From a virus: DNA of 64,000 nucleotides. The stretch lies in the IMG/VR virus record IMGVR_UViG_3300042566_001780, positions 227,688 to 291,687 of that record. One strand, written 5' to 3'. Below the pieces are notes generated by a model. It worked only from the letters and a program-made list of their open reading frames with translations, was not told where the DNA came from and made no database searches. The translations under genes and the position numbers were made by a program. Every line of letters begins with the position of its first letter. Within the stretch, counting starts at the first letter, position 1. This document shows, in pieces, positions 1-9,430 of this stretch.

Positions 1-1866
1 AGTACCATTTCCTGCAGTTGAAGTACCGCCAGTTGCATAGATTTTTGAATCATTACTAACAGAATTTCCACTTGAATGAAAATTGATAGTCGGAGTTCCA
101 ATTACTGATAATGAACCTATGTCAATAGTTGAATCATTATCTGATAATGACATATTGCCAGATAGAGAAATATCGGTTGCACTGAAACTCCCAGTGGCAT
201 CTCGTAATACTATTGTATTAGCCGTATTTGTAGATGTAGCATTTGACCCAAGCGTAATTGTATTTGCCGTATCATTATAGGTAGCAGTAATTCCGCCCCC
301 ATTCACAAAAACCGCCCCAACAACATCTTGAACAGATTCAGTAAAATTACTTACTTGGGATGACGTGATGGAAATTGGTGAAGTAGATATTGCAGTCACT
401 AAACCTTTGGCATTCACGGTAACAGTCAGGCTGTTTGCCACTCCGCCAAAAGATCCAGTATTTGAGTTGACTGTAGCTAAAGTAATTGGCGAACTCACAT
501 TGGCTGATCCGTCAACTGAAAGTGAAGCTGTTGCATCTCCAGTTAAACTTAGTGTTCTTGCTGTAGACCATTTATCTGCAGTTGCAACATTTCCGGTAGT
601 AGTAGCAATATTGACACCGTTGATAGTTGGGGTGAATTTGAAATCAACAATATTGGTAGTTCTTGGAATCGATAATACTAAAGTTTCTGTAGTGCCATTA
701 TCTGCCACAGAAATTAAATTGAAATTAGAACCAGCATTTGCGCCAGATTCGGCAATGTTATTGACACGCAACACCCATCGTGACAATGTATTTGTGTCAA
801 AAGTAATTTGTCTATTTGTTGAAGTAGCTCCGCGAATTCTAAGTTGATTATTAGCCCCGCTTAATGTAGTTACATCACTTGCAGATAATGTCGTAAAAGC
901 ACCAGATGAAGCAGTAGTTGCACCAATTGGCGAATTGTTTATGGTCAATCCAGTAGCAGATCCCCCGGTAATTGTTACAGCATTAGCATCTTGAAATGCC
1001 ATTGAACCCAAATTGACTGTCGTAATAGATGTAGTTCTTCCCTTTGCATCTATAGTGATATTAGGAAAAGATGTTGAGGTGCCATATGTTCCAGCAGTGG
1101 CTACAGTAGACAGTGTCAATATTCCTGCAGCATTTGCAGAACCATCAAAACTAGTTGACCAGGTGGCGTCTCCTGATACGGAAATCGTTCTAGCTGTAGC
1201 TAATTTTGTAGCAGTTGCGGCATTACCAGTAACACTGATCCCATAAGTACCAGTTAATCTTGCAGATGGTACTGTTCCTGATGAGAGATTATCTGCATTC
1301 AACGCAGTTACTGGAATAGTGATGTTGGCAGAACCATTGAAACTTGTAGCCGTGCCAGTAGCAGCTCCAGATAGCGCTATTGTTCTTGCAGTTGCCAGTG
1401 TTGCAGCAGTAGTAGCTGCAATGGATGCGCTATTTGAAACTGCAGTAATTCTACCTTTTGCATCTACAGTAAGAATAGGGATGGCAGATGTAGATCCAAA
1501 AGAACCAACATTAGAATTGACCGTAGCTAATGTGGTAGTAATTGCTGTGGATCCAGAACCAGAAATATCACCGCTAAGTGTAATGTTTTGATTGGCAGTT
1601 AAGTAGACATTAGTGTCTAATACCCAAGTATTAGCACCAGATTTCTTTAAGAATCCAGAAGTACCAGCTAATGCAGCTATAGCATTAAGGTCGGCATCGT
1701 ATTCCTGAAGCTGCACCCATCCGCCGTTATAAATAAATAAAGCAGTGAGATCAGTTCTGTAGAATAATTCTCCAAAGCTTGGGATGCTTGGAAAATCTAC
1801 TCCACCCGCCACAACGGCGTTAATAATGCTAGAGCCTTCAATGAGCTTTAAACCATCTGAAAACAT
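1..1866 (-). CDS. Tail fibre protein, C-terminal part outside window
   Basis: Reading leftward from ATG at 1866 the frame stays open to base 1, giving at least 622 residues without a stop. The N-terminus (MFSDGLKLIEGSSIINAVV) is followed by low-complexity Ser/Thr/Ala/Gly modules built on LATARTI, FDGSAN, TVDAKGR and IPILTVD motifs, the typical repeat of tailed-phage long tail fibres. A later segment contains FKFTPTINGVNIATT, also frequent in such fibres. It shares its modules with the second fibre gene at 3132-5048, so the two are paralogues. A late-type promoter lies about 30 bases upstream. The adhesin tip is not in the window. Host receptor binding is inferred from the family. Confidence 0.85.
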   Translation of the reverse strand, partial: MFSDGLKLIEGSSIINAVVAGGVDFPSIPSFGELFYRTDLTALFIYNGGWVQLQEYDADLNAIAALAGTSGFLKKSGANTWVLDTNVYLTANQNITLSGDISGSGSTAITTTLATVNSNVGSFGSTSAIPILTVDAKGRITAVSNSASIAATTAATLATARTIALSGAATGTATSFNGSANITIPVTALNADNLSSGTVPSARLTGTYGISVTGNAATATKLATARTISVSGDATWSTSFDGSANAAGILTLSTVATAGTYGTSTSFPNITIDAKGRTTSITTVNLGSMAFQDANAVTITGGSATGLTINNSPIGATTASSGAFTTLSASDVTTLSGANNQLRIRGATSTNRQITFDTNTLSRWVLRVNNIAESGANAGSNFNLISVADNGTTETLVLSIPRTTNIVDFKFTPTINGVNIATTTGNVATADKWSTARTLSLTGDATASLSVDGSANVSSPITLATVNSNTGSFGGVANSLTVTVNAKGLVTAISTSPISITSSQVSNFTESVQDVVGAVFVNGGGITATYNDTANTITLGSNATSTNTANTIVLRDATGSFSATDISLSGNMSLSDNDSTIDIGSLSVIGTPTINFHSSGNSVSNDSKIYATGGTSTAGNGT

Positions 1867-1894
1867 ATTGCTAATTCCTTCATCAATCAGTACC

Positions 1895-1902
1895 TATTTA
1901 GA
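1895..1902 (-). promoter_or_regulatory. Late-type promoter (TCTAAATA) for tail fibre gene
   Basis: On the minus strand the sequence TCTAAATAGG sits about 29 bases before the fibre start codon at 1866. The same octamer with T/G at the first position recurs before other structural genes here and resembles the T4 late promoter TATAAATA. Role inferred from sequence and position. Confidence 0.6.
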
Positions 1903-1914
1903 AGAAACGTCGTC

Positions 1915-2799
1915 ATGAAACTTACACTTAAACAATTTCTAACTGAAGGCGGTAAAGCTACTGCTCATTTAGGTACGTCTCGAGCTTCGCAATCTGATAT
2001 TCAGGAAGCTCTTAAAGTATTGGCTCCAATAATGGATACAACACCAGATAAGTTGAAAGAGCACATTCTTGGCTCTGGTCGATTGACTTTGGTGGGAAAG
2101 CAAAAAGATTCTGGGGATCTTGATATTGCAGTCATATCTAAAGACCCGGAATCTTTAGTGAGTGACATCTCAAAAGTGGTGAAGTCTGAACCACGAAAGA
2201 TAGGTTCATCTACTTATTCTTTTGCCGTACCTGTACTTGGTTCAAAAAAGATTCAAGTAGACATTATGTTTGTACCAAGTCTTGATTGGGCAGCATTTTC
2301 TCACTATGCCTCAGAAGATTCAAAGCATAAAAGTGGGGTTCGAAATGAACTATTGCATGCTACATTGAAGCATTCTGCAGAACCCGGAAAAGACTTGATA
2401 TTACGAGATAAAGATGGCAACTTGATCGTTCGAGTTAGCCGATCTTACGATTTGATCAATGGTGTCAAACGTGTTTTTAAAATTGCCAAGAAACGTAAAG
2501 ACGGTAAAGGTCGCGTCAAAGGACTTGACCACGTAAGCCCTGAAGAAGTTGAGAGCACGCTGAAAGAACTTGGAATAGTTGATCAATTCAGCAAAGAAGC
2601 TGACATAATTCTTGATCCAAAGAGATTTGCAGAAATGTTATTTGGACGCAATACTCAAATAGCAGATCTTGGAAGCACAGAGAGTTTGATAAAACTAATA
2701 TCTGCCAGAAAAGATAAAAATGAAATCTTTAAGGATGCAGTATCTGGAATAAAAGATCGGGGATTTGTTGTCCCCGATGAGTTAAAACAATTTAGTTAA
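1915..2799 (+). CDS. Pol-beta-type nucleotidyltransferase with capsid-targeting-like N-terminus
   Basis: The product is 294 aa. Residues 53-73 hold a GSGR...GDLDIAV motif and D116 lies in IQVDIMF, so D68, D70 and D116 match the metal-binding triad of the polymerase-beta nucleotidyltransferase superfamily. The substrate is unknown; tRNA or nucleotide transfer is possible. The N-terminus MKLTLKQFLTE resembles the T4 capsid-targeting peptide (MKTYQEFIAE) and ends in an LxE site like that cut by the T4 prohead protease, so the protein may be packaged in the head. It is the only rightward gene among leftward fibre genes. Its stop codon shares bases with the stop of the next leftward gene (TTAA). 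No clear promoter of its own was found. Confidence 0.7.
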   Translation: MKLTLKQFLTEGGKATAHLGTSRASQSDIQEALKVLAPIMDTTPDKLKEHILGSGRLTLVGKQKDSGDLDIAVISKDPESLVSDISKVVKSEPRKIGSSTYSFAVPVLGSKKIQVDIMFVPSLDWAAFSHYASEDSKHKSGVRNELLHATLKHSAEPGKDLILRDKDGNLIVRVSRSYDLINGVKRVFKIAKKRKDGKGRVKGLDHVSPEEVESTLKELGIVDQFSKEADIILDPKRFAEMLFGRNTQIADLGSTESLIKLISARKDKNEIFKDAVSGIKDRGFVVPDELKQFS

Positions 2800-3113
2800 G
2801 CTGGATCAGGATATCGTTCTTTAATTTCCTGAATTTTATCTAACCACTCTTGCATTGTGGCTTCACCTCTTTGTGCCTTAAAAAATAAGGGATCGGCTTC
2901 TTTTTTATAAGCATGAAATCTTAATGCGTCTATTTGTTCTGACGTTTTAACAGGCGCATAATATACCCAAGAGCTATTTTCCCACTCATATCCTTCACCC
3001 GGTTTTAGCGGGACTTCAATATATCCACTTGGATATGATGCTAATATTTCAGCAGAAGGTTGATTTGTCGTCTGCCAATAGCCTATACTAGGATGATAAA
3101 AACCTTTTTCCAT
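2796..3113 (-). CDS. Tail fibre assembly/cap-like small protein
   Basis: This 105-aa protein has an N-terminal part rich in aromatic residues (GYIEVPLKPGEGYEWENSSW) like phage tail-fibre assembly proteins, and a C-terminal helical part (EADPLFFKAQRGEATMQEW) that recurs at the ends of small fibre-associated proteins of myoviruses. It lies 18 bases downstream of the fibre gene on the same strand and is probably cotranscribed with it. A chaperone or fibre-tip accessory role is inferred from this context. No enzyme motif is present. Confidence 0.6.
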   Translation of the reverse strand: MEKGFYHPSIGYWQTTNQPSAEILASYPSGYIEVPLKPGEGYEWENSSWVYYAPVKTSEQIDALRFHAYKKEADPLFFKAQRGEATMQEWLDKIQEIKERYPDPA

Positions 3114-3131
3114 TAATTGCCTCTTTTAAAA

Positions 3132-5048
3132 TTACCGTAATTCGTGCCAAGCTCTAATTGGGCCATCTGGCAAATTATACCAGTGGTTAGGTGGAACCAC
3201 GGTAGTAATATGTTCCCATTCTCCAGAATCACCGTCTGCCTGGTACATGTTAACATAGGTGGTTGTTGAAACCCCGACATAAATATTACCCGATCCACCA
3301 ACATCAATCCAAATATTTAAAGCAATAGTTCTTCCCGTAGTATTCTGATACCACGTTCCTGCAGATCTAGTCACAGCTTGCCAAGTTTGTCCAACCCCCA
3401 ATGCATTAGCCGCTGTTCCTGCAGTTAGCGCGTTACCTGCATTAGTGGCATATGTGGCATTTGCACTGTTGCCAGTAATATCTATATCCCAGGTGCCACT
3501 TGCTCCGGTGCCGGTAAGACTAGGAGCACCAATAGTGTTGTAGCTGACTGTTCTTGCAGTATTTCCATTAAAGGTAGTACCACTTGCTACACCAGCTCCG
3601 CTATTATTAAATGTTAACGCTGCACTAGTTTGCGCGGTTATTGTTATGTTAGCACTTCCATTAAAACTTACACCATTAATGGTTCTAGCGTTAGCTAACA
3701 CGTTTGCAGTATTAGCGGCGATTGATGTCTGCGTAGATACTGCAGTAATTCTGCCTTTACCGTCAACTGTAATCACCGGGATTGCAGACGCAGATCCAAA
3801 AGTCCCATTATTTGCATTGACTGTTGTCAATGTCAACGTGCCGCTAACGTTTGCTGCCCCGTTAAAGCTGACTGACCAAGCTGCATCACCGGTGGCAGCT
3901 ATGGTTCTTGCGGTTGTTAGCTGATTTGCAGTATCGGCAATAGCAGCCGTTGAAATAGGAACTTGTACAACACCAGTTACCCGACCTTTATTGTCGACAG
4001 TGAGTTGCGGTATCAGCGTAGACGATCCGAAAGTACCAGCATTAGCATTTACGGTGTTCAATACCAAGTCAGAGCTGACATTTTCAGATCCATTAAAATT
4101 AACAGACCAAGCAGCATCACCAGTAGCAGCTATGTTTCTAGCTGTTGCGAGTGAATTTGCTGTAGCTGCAGTGACGGAAGTAGTAGAAACACCGGTAACT
4201 CTACCTTTACTATCGAGCGTAATGACTGGTATTAAGGATGAAGAACCATATGTACCAGCAGTTGCTACTTCAGCTAGTGTGAGAGCTGAAGAGGCATTTG
4301 CTGAGCCGTCGAATGTAGTAGACCAAGTACCGTCGCCTGTTATTGAAATCGTTCTTGCTGTAGCAAGTTTAGTGGCATTCGTGGCATTTGTTGCTGTTGA
4401 TGCAGATGTTGCTGAACCTACTGCCAGAGTTGATTGAGATGCCCAGGTTGGGGCTCCAGTGCCACCAGATAACAGAACCTGTCCTGATGCTCCGACACCG
4501 CTAATTGCATATGTAGATGCTGCGCTATATACAATTGCTCCTGCAGCAACCGAAGTAGAACCGGTACCGCCCTTTGCAACTGACAGGGTACCACCAATAT
4601 TAGAAAGATTTAAGTTCGCCTCAACTACATCTAGAATCGGGTTACCAGAAACACCAGATGGATTCGTAATACTAAGACGAGAAGAACCAGATACCAGGGT
4701 TCTAGATGCTGAAGTACCGACACCGGTTTTGACATAAAAACCAGTTACTGCTTGATTGATTAATGCTGATAATTCTGCATTGACCTGTTGGTAGGCTGAA
4801 GCTGGTAATCCACCTAGAGTGTCGGCGCCAATTTGGGAGCTGATTGATCTAACCCATCCCAAAGCAGGTTGATCACCAAATCCAGCATTAGCGTCTGGCA
4901 GCAAACCAAAGAAATACAGACCTGCCGATCCTTCTACCGAGTCTACAGTTTTATAGAACAGTGATCCATCGAAAGTTAAAGCGGGTTCTGGCAGTACAGA
5001 TCCGTATGGTATAATCGCGCCGCCGTTAAAGGTTTTATTTGTCGTCAT
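3132..5048 (-). CDS. Tail fibre protein with repeated modules
   Basis: The product is 638 aa. Residues 1-130 form a non-repetitive N-terminus (MTTNKTFNGGAIIPYG...) of the kind that attaches fibres to the virion. The middle has at least three modules of about 75 residues, each with LATAR.I, TGD..WS, FNGS.N, TLxTVNAN.GTFGS and TVD.KGR.T.V elements. The C-terminus (SGTWYQNTTGRTIALNIWI) is a separate folded domain. It is paralogous to the partial fibre at 1-1866, and recombination between the repeats would shuffle host range. A late-type promoter lies about 45 bases upstream. Confidence 0.85.
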   Translation of the reverse strand: MTTNKTFNGGAIIPYGSVLPEPALTFDGSLFYKTVDSVEGSAGLYFFGLLPDANAGFGDQPALGWVRSISSQIGADTLGGLPASAYQQVNAELSALINQAVTGFYVKTGVGTSASRTLVSGSSRLSITNPSGVSGNPILDVVEANLNLSNIGGTLSVAKGGTGSTSVAAGAIVYSAASTYAISGVGASGQVLLSGGTGAPTWASQSTLAVGSATSASTATNATNATKLATARTISITGDGTWSTTFDGSANASSALTLAEVATAGTYGSSSLIPVITLDSKGRVTGVSTTSVTAATANSLATARNIAATGDAAWSVNFNGSENVSSDLVLNTVNANAGTFGSSTLIPQLTVDNKGRVTGVVQVPISTAAIADTANQLTTARTIAATGDAAWSVSFNGAANVSGTLTLTTVNANNGTFGSASAIPVITVDGKGRITAVSTQTSIAANTANVLANARTINGVSFNGSANITITAQTSAALTFNNSGAGVASGTTFNGNTARTVSYNTIGAPSLTGTGASGTWDIDITGNSANATYATNAGNALTAGTAANALGVGQTWQAVTRSAGTWYQNTTGRTIALNIWIDVGGSGNIYVGVSTTTYVNMYQADGDSGEWEHITTVVPPNHWYNLPDGPIRAWHELR

Positions 5049-5093
5049 AGGTCAATCTGCCCTGGTAAGCATTCTAATCGAGGTGTTTCATTC

Positions 5094-5101
5094 TATTTAG
5101 C
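5094..5101 (-). promoter_or_regulatory. Late-type promoter (GCTAAATA) for tail fibre gene
   Basis: On the minus strand TTGCTAAATAG lies about 45 bases before the ATG at 5048. It matches the recurrent late-type box of this window. Confidence 0.6.
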
Positions 5102-5213
5102 AATTTTTGAAAGAAAAACCCTAAAGCTAGACATTGTGGTCTGCTCCTAAAATGAAGAACTTCTAGGTATCTGTGCATGTTAAAATTGCTTTTTGCACTT
5201 ACAAGGAGAACCT

Positions 5214-6194
5214 ATGACAGTGAATGCACAAGCTATCAACCCAACCTTCGAGCTCAACGCAGATTACCAAAAAGCCATATCTGATCTCATGAATCATGGC
5301 TACGAATCTGCTCCCCGCGGCCAAAAGACCAAAGAAATCATCAACTATTCATTCTCGCTGGTCAACCCACGCAATCGAATTGTTCATTTTCCAGATCGTA
5401 AAACTAGTCTAAAGTACCTACTTGGTGAGTTTATCTGGTACATTTCCGGCAGTGCAGACCCAAAGGGTATTCTTCCCTATGCAAAATTCTGGGACTCTAT
5501 TCGCAATCCCGATGGTACAGTAAATTCCAACTATGGTACTCGATTGTTTGGTCATCATCAAGACAGTCTGGTGACACGCGATGGACAAAAGATGTCTCAA
5601 TGGCAAGCTGTCATTAATATCCTCACTAAGGATAACGATAGCCGTCAAGCTATCGTGAATATTCATATGCCCAGCGATCGCTGGGATGGGAATAAAGATG
5701 TTCCATGCACCATCTCGCTGCAATTCCTAATTCGTGATTGGCGTCTGCATATGATCGTCACTATGCGAAGTAATGATGTCATTATGGGTACTTCAAATGA
5801 CATCTTCCAGTTTACTATGCTGCAGGAAGCTTTGGCATTGGAGCTTCGTAAAACTATGCCTGCTTTGGAACTCGGTTATTACTACCATAACGCTGGGTCT
5901 CTCCATATCTACGAGCGTCACTTTGAAATGGCCAAAGGAATCATGGAAGATAATCGAAAGCTTGAGCTTTCAATGCGGCCAATGGATTCATTCTCGGATA
6001 ATGTGCTGACCGGATTGGTTGGTGTTGAAGCAGCTTGGCAACATGCTGGAGCACCCAAAGATTTTGACTTTGCTAAAGTTGGAGCATGGCAATTGCTAAC
6101 TCCATACTGGCAAGATCTCGTTTTGATGTGTTTTGCTGATGATCATTCTGCAATGCATCGAGTTTTTGCTATTCCGGAAGACGAGGAACATTGA
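5214..6194 (+). CDS. Thymidylate synthase family, probable pyrimidine hydroxymethylase
   Basis: The product is 326 aa from ATG 5214, chosen because AAGGAG lies just upstream. It has the thymidylate synthase fold signatures: catalytic C165 in DVPCT, and the RSND...GTSNDIFQF block at 185-200. Aligned with the true ThyA of this window (287 aa, at 50888), its D196 replaces the pyrimidine-binding Asn (N200 of ThyA). In T4 gp42 an Asp at this position gives dCMP specificity, so a dCMP or CMP hydroxymethylase is favoured over a second ThyA. The reaction would be 5-hydroxymethylation with methylene-tetrahydrofolate. The substrate is inferred, not shown. It opens a rightward nucleotide-metabolism operon. 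Confidence 0.75.
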   Translation: MTVNAQAINPTFELNADYQKAISDLMNHGYESAPRGQKTKEIINYSFSLVNPRNRIVHFPDRKTSLKYLLGEFIWYISGSADPKGILPYAKFWDSIRNPDGTVNSNYGTRLFGHHQDSLVTRDGQKMSQWQAVINILTKDNDSRQAIVNIHMPSDRWDGNKDVPCTISLQFLIRDWRLHMIVTMRSNDVIMGTSNDIFQFTMLQEALALELRKTMPALELGYYYHNAGSLHIYERHFEMAKGIMEDNRKLELSMRPMDSFSDNVLTGLVGVEAAWQHAGAPKDFDFAKVGAWQLLTPYWQDLVLMCFADDHSAMHRVFAIPEDEEH

Positions 6195-6195
6195 A

Positions 6196-6462
6196 ATGTC
6201 AGGTGGATCCTTTGACTATGCTTATTACAAAATTTCAGATTTTGGTGATAGTCTTGAAGCTAAACTTCTTGCTTATGATCCAGATGATTGGAACACAGAA
6301 TTTGTCAAGTCACTGGATCCATCTACTGTAGCACTTTTGAAACAGATTGCTAAAGAAGCCCAAACGCTTGGACCAAAGGCAAGAGCAGTCGAATGGCTAT
6401 TTTCCGGTGACTATGGAGAGCAAACTTTTCTTGATGTCATTAGCAAAATTGAACAAAAATGA
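6196..6462 (+). CDS. Small conserved-type phage protein, function unknown
   Basis: The product is 88 aa from ATG 6196, one base after the previous stop. It opens MSGGSFDYAYYKI, an opening seen in uncharacterised phage proteins, and is acidic and helical with no motif I recognise. Its end overlaps the start of the downstream helicase by four bases (ATGA), so translation is probably coupled. Confidence 0.6.
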   Translation: MSGGSFDYAYYKISDFGDSLEAKLLAYDPDDWNTEFVKSLDPSTVALLKQIAKEAQTLGPKARAVEWLFSGDYGEQTFLDVISKIEQK

Positions 6463-8198
6463 ATTACGAAAAACAAATTCTTGAAGCTTATGATTTTCTA
6501 GGCTTCAAACCTCGGGGAAATCAGGTTGACAACATCAGTGAAATTGTAACAGCATTTCGAGATGATGGGTTTAGCTCTGTTACGTTATCCGCCCCAACTG
6601 GTACTGGTAAATCCATTATTGGTGCAGTAACAGCTGAAGTTTTGCATAAGCTCGAAAGTCCTGACCTCCATGTTGGTGCTAGCTTTCTGTTGTCACCAAC
6701 CAATATTCTTAGCGAGCAATATTTCAAGACCTTCCAAGAAGGCCGTGACCCTCTTGATACTCGATTTCGAATGATTAAAGGCGCAGCTAATTTCCCGTGC
6801 GCTGCACTTTCTACAGATACTGAGCCACAAACTGCAGAGATGTGCGCGCTTCGATTGTTCCAAAAGTCTGGTGAACAATCAATGATTGACACCTTTTGCA
6901 ATGGATGTGAATATGCATTGCAGAAACGACTGCGCGATCGTTCTCGCCACTTGATCACAAATTATGCATACTATTTCATTGATAGAATGTATACACAGAT
7001 GATGGCTAAAAGAACTGTTTGCGTATATGATGAAGCACATTTGATCAATGATCTTTTTACTGAGCACAATGCCATTTATGTCAGTGACTCTCGGTTAAAG
7101 AAGATGTCGGAAGAAATTCTTGCAAATCTTTCTATTAGCGATGTTGGTGTATTCAAAAAGATCAAAGATGTCACTAACCTCGTCAAAGAAGGTAAGGTGG
7201 CAAAATCCAATTACAAAGATGTGCTGCTAACTCTTGCAGAAGTTTATGGCATCGTAACTGAACTTGCTCAGAATGCTGCAGATGCAGCAGGAAATGATCA
7301 TAAGCGCTATATTGCCATGTCAAAGTTGTCCAAGAAATACTTTGGACTCGGTTGTAAAATTGGCGATTTGTTTGAATACAACTACGATCATGCATTTGAT
7401 TTCAAACCGGCCAATCCAAAATATAATCAATCTGAAAATGAGCTGAGTGTAAAGCCTATCTTTGTAGCTGACATGTTTGGGGTGCTGAATAATGCAAAGT
7501 ACAATTTGTTGATGTCTGGCACACTTGGCGAAGTTTATGCTAATCGTACTCTGACTCTAGAAAATAACAAACACATTCGCTTGGCACCAACTTTTCCAAC
7601 TGAGAATAAGAAGGTCGTATTCTACAAACCACAGGCATTAAGCAAAGATTCTCTGCAGTTGAATCAGGTAGCAACTAAACTAAAAGCTGCGTGCCAAGAG
7701 ATTGTCAAATATCATACTGACAAAAAAGAGCGAGGTATTATTTTGACTCCGTCATTTGCGTTGTCTGAAATGATTGCCGATATGATTTCAAAAGCAAATC
7801 TTCCAGTTAGAATTTTTGAACATCATAAAGGCGATAAACTTAGCCTTGCGCTGAACAGATTTAAAGATTATTCTGGTGGTCCAGCTGTTATGATCACTGC
7901 TTCTGGCTTTGAAGGCATGGACCTGCCTGGTGATTTGAGCCGCTATCAGATTTTAGTGAAAGCTCCGTATGCATCATTAGGAGAAGCACGTGTTAAATTG
8001 ATCTTGGAAAAATACCCAGATCTTTATAAGCTGCTTTGTCTAATGAAGATGGTGCAAGGTGCAGGTCGTAGTGTGCGTTCGCCGACTGACTATGCTACTA
8101 CGTACATCCTTGATTCAAATGCCCAGCGCATTTGGACTGATAAGATCAACGAGTGGCGTGATGAATTCTCTATCAGCTTCACCTCCATCCTAGAATGA
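6459..8198 (+). CDS. DinG/XPD-like superfamily 2 helicase with FeS cysteines
   Basis: The 579-aa protein has Walker A at 45-52 (APTGTGKS), a DEAH box in VYDEAHLIND, and a late motif VI-like MVQGAGRSVRSPTDYATT. Between Walker A and DEAH four cysteines (NFPCAAL, EMCALRL, FCNGCEYAL) are spaced like the iron-sulphur cluster ligands of XPD/DinG helicases. It probably unwinds DNA or DNA-RNA hybrids 5'-3' during replication, recombination or repair. It is coupled to the preceding small gene and followed by a new promoter. A role in T4-like replication restart is inference. Confidence 0.8.
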   Translation: MNYEKQILEAYDFLGFKPRGNQVDNISEIVTAFRDDGFSSVTLSAPTGTGKSIIGAVTAEVLHKLESPDLHVGASFLLSPTNILSEQYFKTFQEGRDPLDTRFRMIKGAANFPCAALSTDTEPQTAEMCALRLFQKSGEQSMIDTFCNGCEYALQKRLRDRSRHLITNYAYYFIDRMYTQMMAKRTVCVYDEAHLINDLFTEHNAIYVSDSRLKKMSEEILANLSISDVGVFKKIKDVTNLVKEGKVAKSNYKDVLLTLAEVYGIVTELAQNAADAAGNDHKRYIAMSKLSKKYFGLGCKIGDLFEYNYDHAFDFKPANPKYNQSENELSVKPIFVADMFGVLNNAKYNLLMSGTLGEVYANRTLTLENNKHIRLAPTFPTENKKVVFYKPQALSKDSLQLNQVATKLKAACQEIVKYHTDKKERGIILTPSFALSEMIADMISKANLPVRIFEHHKGDKLSLALNRFKDYSGGPAVMITASGFEGMDLPGDLSRYQILVKAPYASLGEARVKLILEKYPDLYKLLCLMKMVQGAGRSVRSPTDYATTYILDSNAQRIWTDKINEWRDEFSISFTSILE

Positions 8199-8223
8199 TC
8201 TCGGTTCATTCTTCAAAGCAGTG

Positions 8224-8229
8224 TACAAT
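8224..8229 (+). promoter_or_regulatory. Sigma70-like promoter -10 box (TACAAT)
   Basis: GTGTACAATTTC lies about 26 bases before the ATG at 8255, in a 56-base gap after the helicase stop. The same AGTGTACAATT string recurs at 15262 and 52878. A small palindrome (AATTTC...GAAATT) follows immediately. The -35 region is weak. Confidence 0.5.
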
Positions 8230-8254
8230 TTCATTTTGAAATTAATGGAAACCT

Positions 8255-9430
8255 ATGTCGGAAGATATTGATGATTTTATAAGTGGGCTTTTGTCTTCTT
8301 CAAGACCATCAAAAAGCCAAAGATCTGGCATTCGAGGTATTCGTTCTGCAGATGAGCGAGCAGTTAAAACGCGAAGATATCGAACTGCGGGAATGTCAAA
8401 AATTGGTTTACCGACTGCGTTAGACGACCCACAATTTTTTAAGGCTGGTATGGAAAACAAAGACTCTGTTATTTTTGGTGCGTATGGTGTAGATGATTGG
8501 CTAAGCAGCACATTCCTGCAACAAAGCATTCGAGATGGTATTACGACCATCATGAAGTCCGGCACCTGGATTATTCCAGCTAACTGGGATTTTGTTACAT
8601 GGTGCGCTACTATTTCTCCACGGTACAACTTCATTAGCGCCAATCGTGCAATGATCTTTACAAATTGGGGCCAAATTGAAGTTGGTCTCGGCCGCCAAAA
8701 GATTGAAGTCGAGATCAACGGTAAAATCAAAGAAGTCAATCAGTTTATTGACTTGCTGCATACTCAGTTCAAGCAGGCAGAAAACCTAATTGAATGGGTC
8801 TATGGCCAACGCGGTGAAAGCATCAGCGTGCCACTGAATTACCGTCCTGCTATTAATGAGGCGTACCCTTGGATCAATGGTGGGCTCGACGCCTATATTG
8901 ATGCCTACATGAATTCTGATGCCAGTGTTCTTATTCTTATTGGGGCACCGGGAACTGGTAAGACAACGTTTGTTAAAAACCTTATCCATCGCTCTGGTGC
9001 AGATGCAAAGGTTACCTATGATGTCAACGTCATGCAGAGTGATGGCATCTTTGCGTCTTTCATTGAAGGTCGTGAAAAATTCATGATCATGGAAGATGCT
9101 GATGCCTTCCTCAAGAGTCGGGCTGATGGCAATACTATGATGCACCGTTTCCTGAACGTGTCAGATGGTCTCATCTCTGCATCAAATAAGAAGCTGGTGT
9201 TTAGCACGAATCTTCCATCGGTGCGTGATATTGATGATGCTCTTATGCGTCCAGGCCGGTGCTTTGATGTGATGGAGTTCCGACCTCTTACTCGAGATGA
9301 GGCTATTGCAGTGTGTGACAAGACTGGCCGTCCCCATCCAGGTGATGGTTCCAGTTTCACTCTTGCATCTCTCTTTGGGGATTCTCCAAATACTTCTAAA
9401 GTTAAAACGAAGAAAGTTGGTTTTGTGTAA
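8255..9430 (+). CDS. AAA+ ATPase
   Basis: This 391-aa protein has an N-terminal region of about 200 residues with no recognised domain, then an AAA+ core: Walker A GAPGTGKTT, a Walker-B-type segment KFMIMEDADAFL, a sensor-1-like LVFSTNLPS, and the arginine-rich MRPGRCFDVMEF typical of classical AAA proteins. It probably remodels a protein or nucleoprotein complex; the partner is unknown. Its stop overlaps the start of the next gene by one base (TAATG). Three other AAA+ proteins lie in this window. Confidence 0.75.
   Translation: MSEDIDDFISGLLSSSRPSKSQRSGIRGIRSADERAVKTRRYRTAGMSKIGLPTALDDPQFFKAGMENKDSVIFGAYGVDDWLSSTFLQQSIRDGITTIMKSGTWIIPANWDFVTWCATISPRYNFISANRAMIFTNWGQIEVGLGRQKIEVEINGKIKEVNQFIDLLHTQFKQAENLIEWVYGQRGESISVPLNYRPAINEAYPWINGGLDAYIDAYMNSDASVLILIGAPGTGKTTFVKNLIHRSGADAKVTYDVNVMQSDGIFASFIEGREKFMIMEDADAFLKSRADGNTMMHRFLNVSDGLISASNKKLVFSTNLPSVRDIDDALMRPGRCFDVMEFRPLTRDEAIAVCDKTGRPHPGDGSSFTLASLFGDSPNTSKVKTKKVGFV

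Noticed and set aside
1728-1735. TATAAATA on the plus strand inside the tail fibre gene
   Set aside because: It is antisense within a coding region and 180 bases from the next rightward start; chance in AT-rich DNA is likely.
5214-6194. Calling this a second ordinary thymidylate synthase
   Set aside because: Its pyrimidine-binding Asn is replaced by Asp and a full ThyA is present at 50888.
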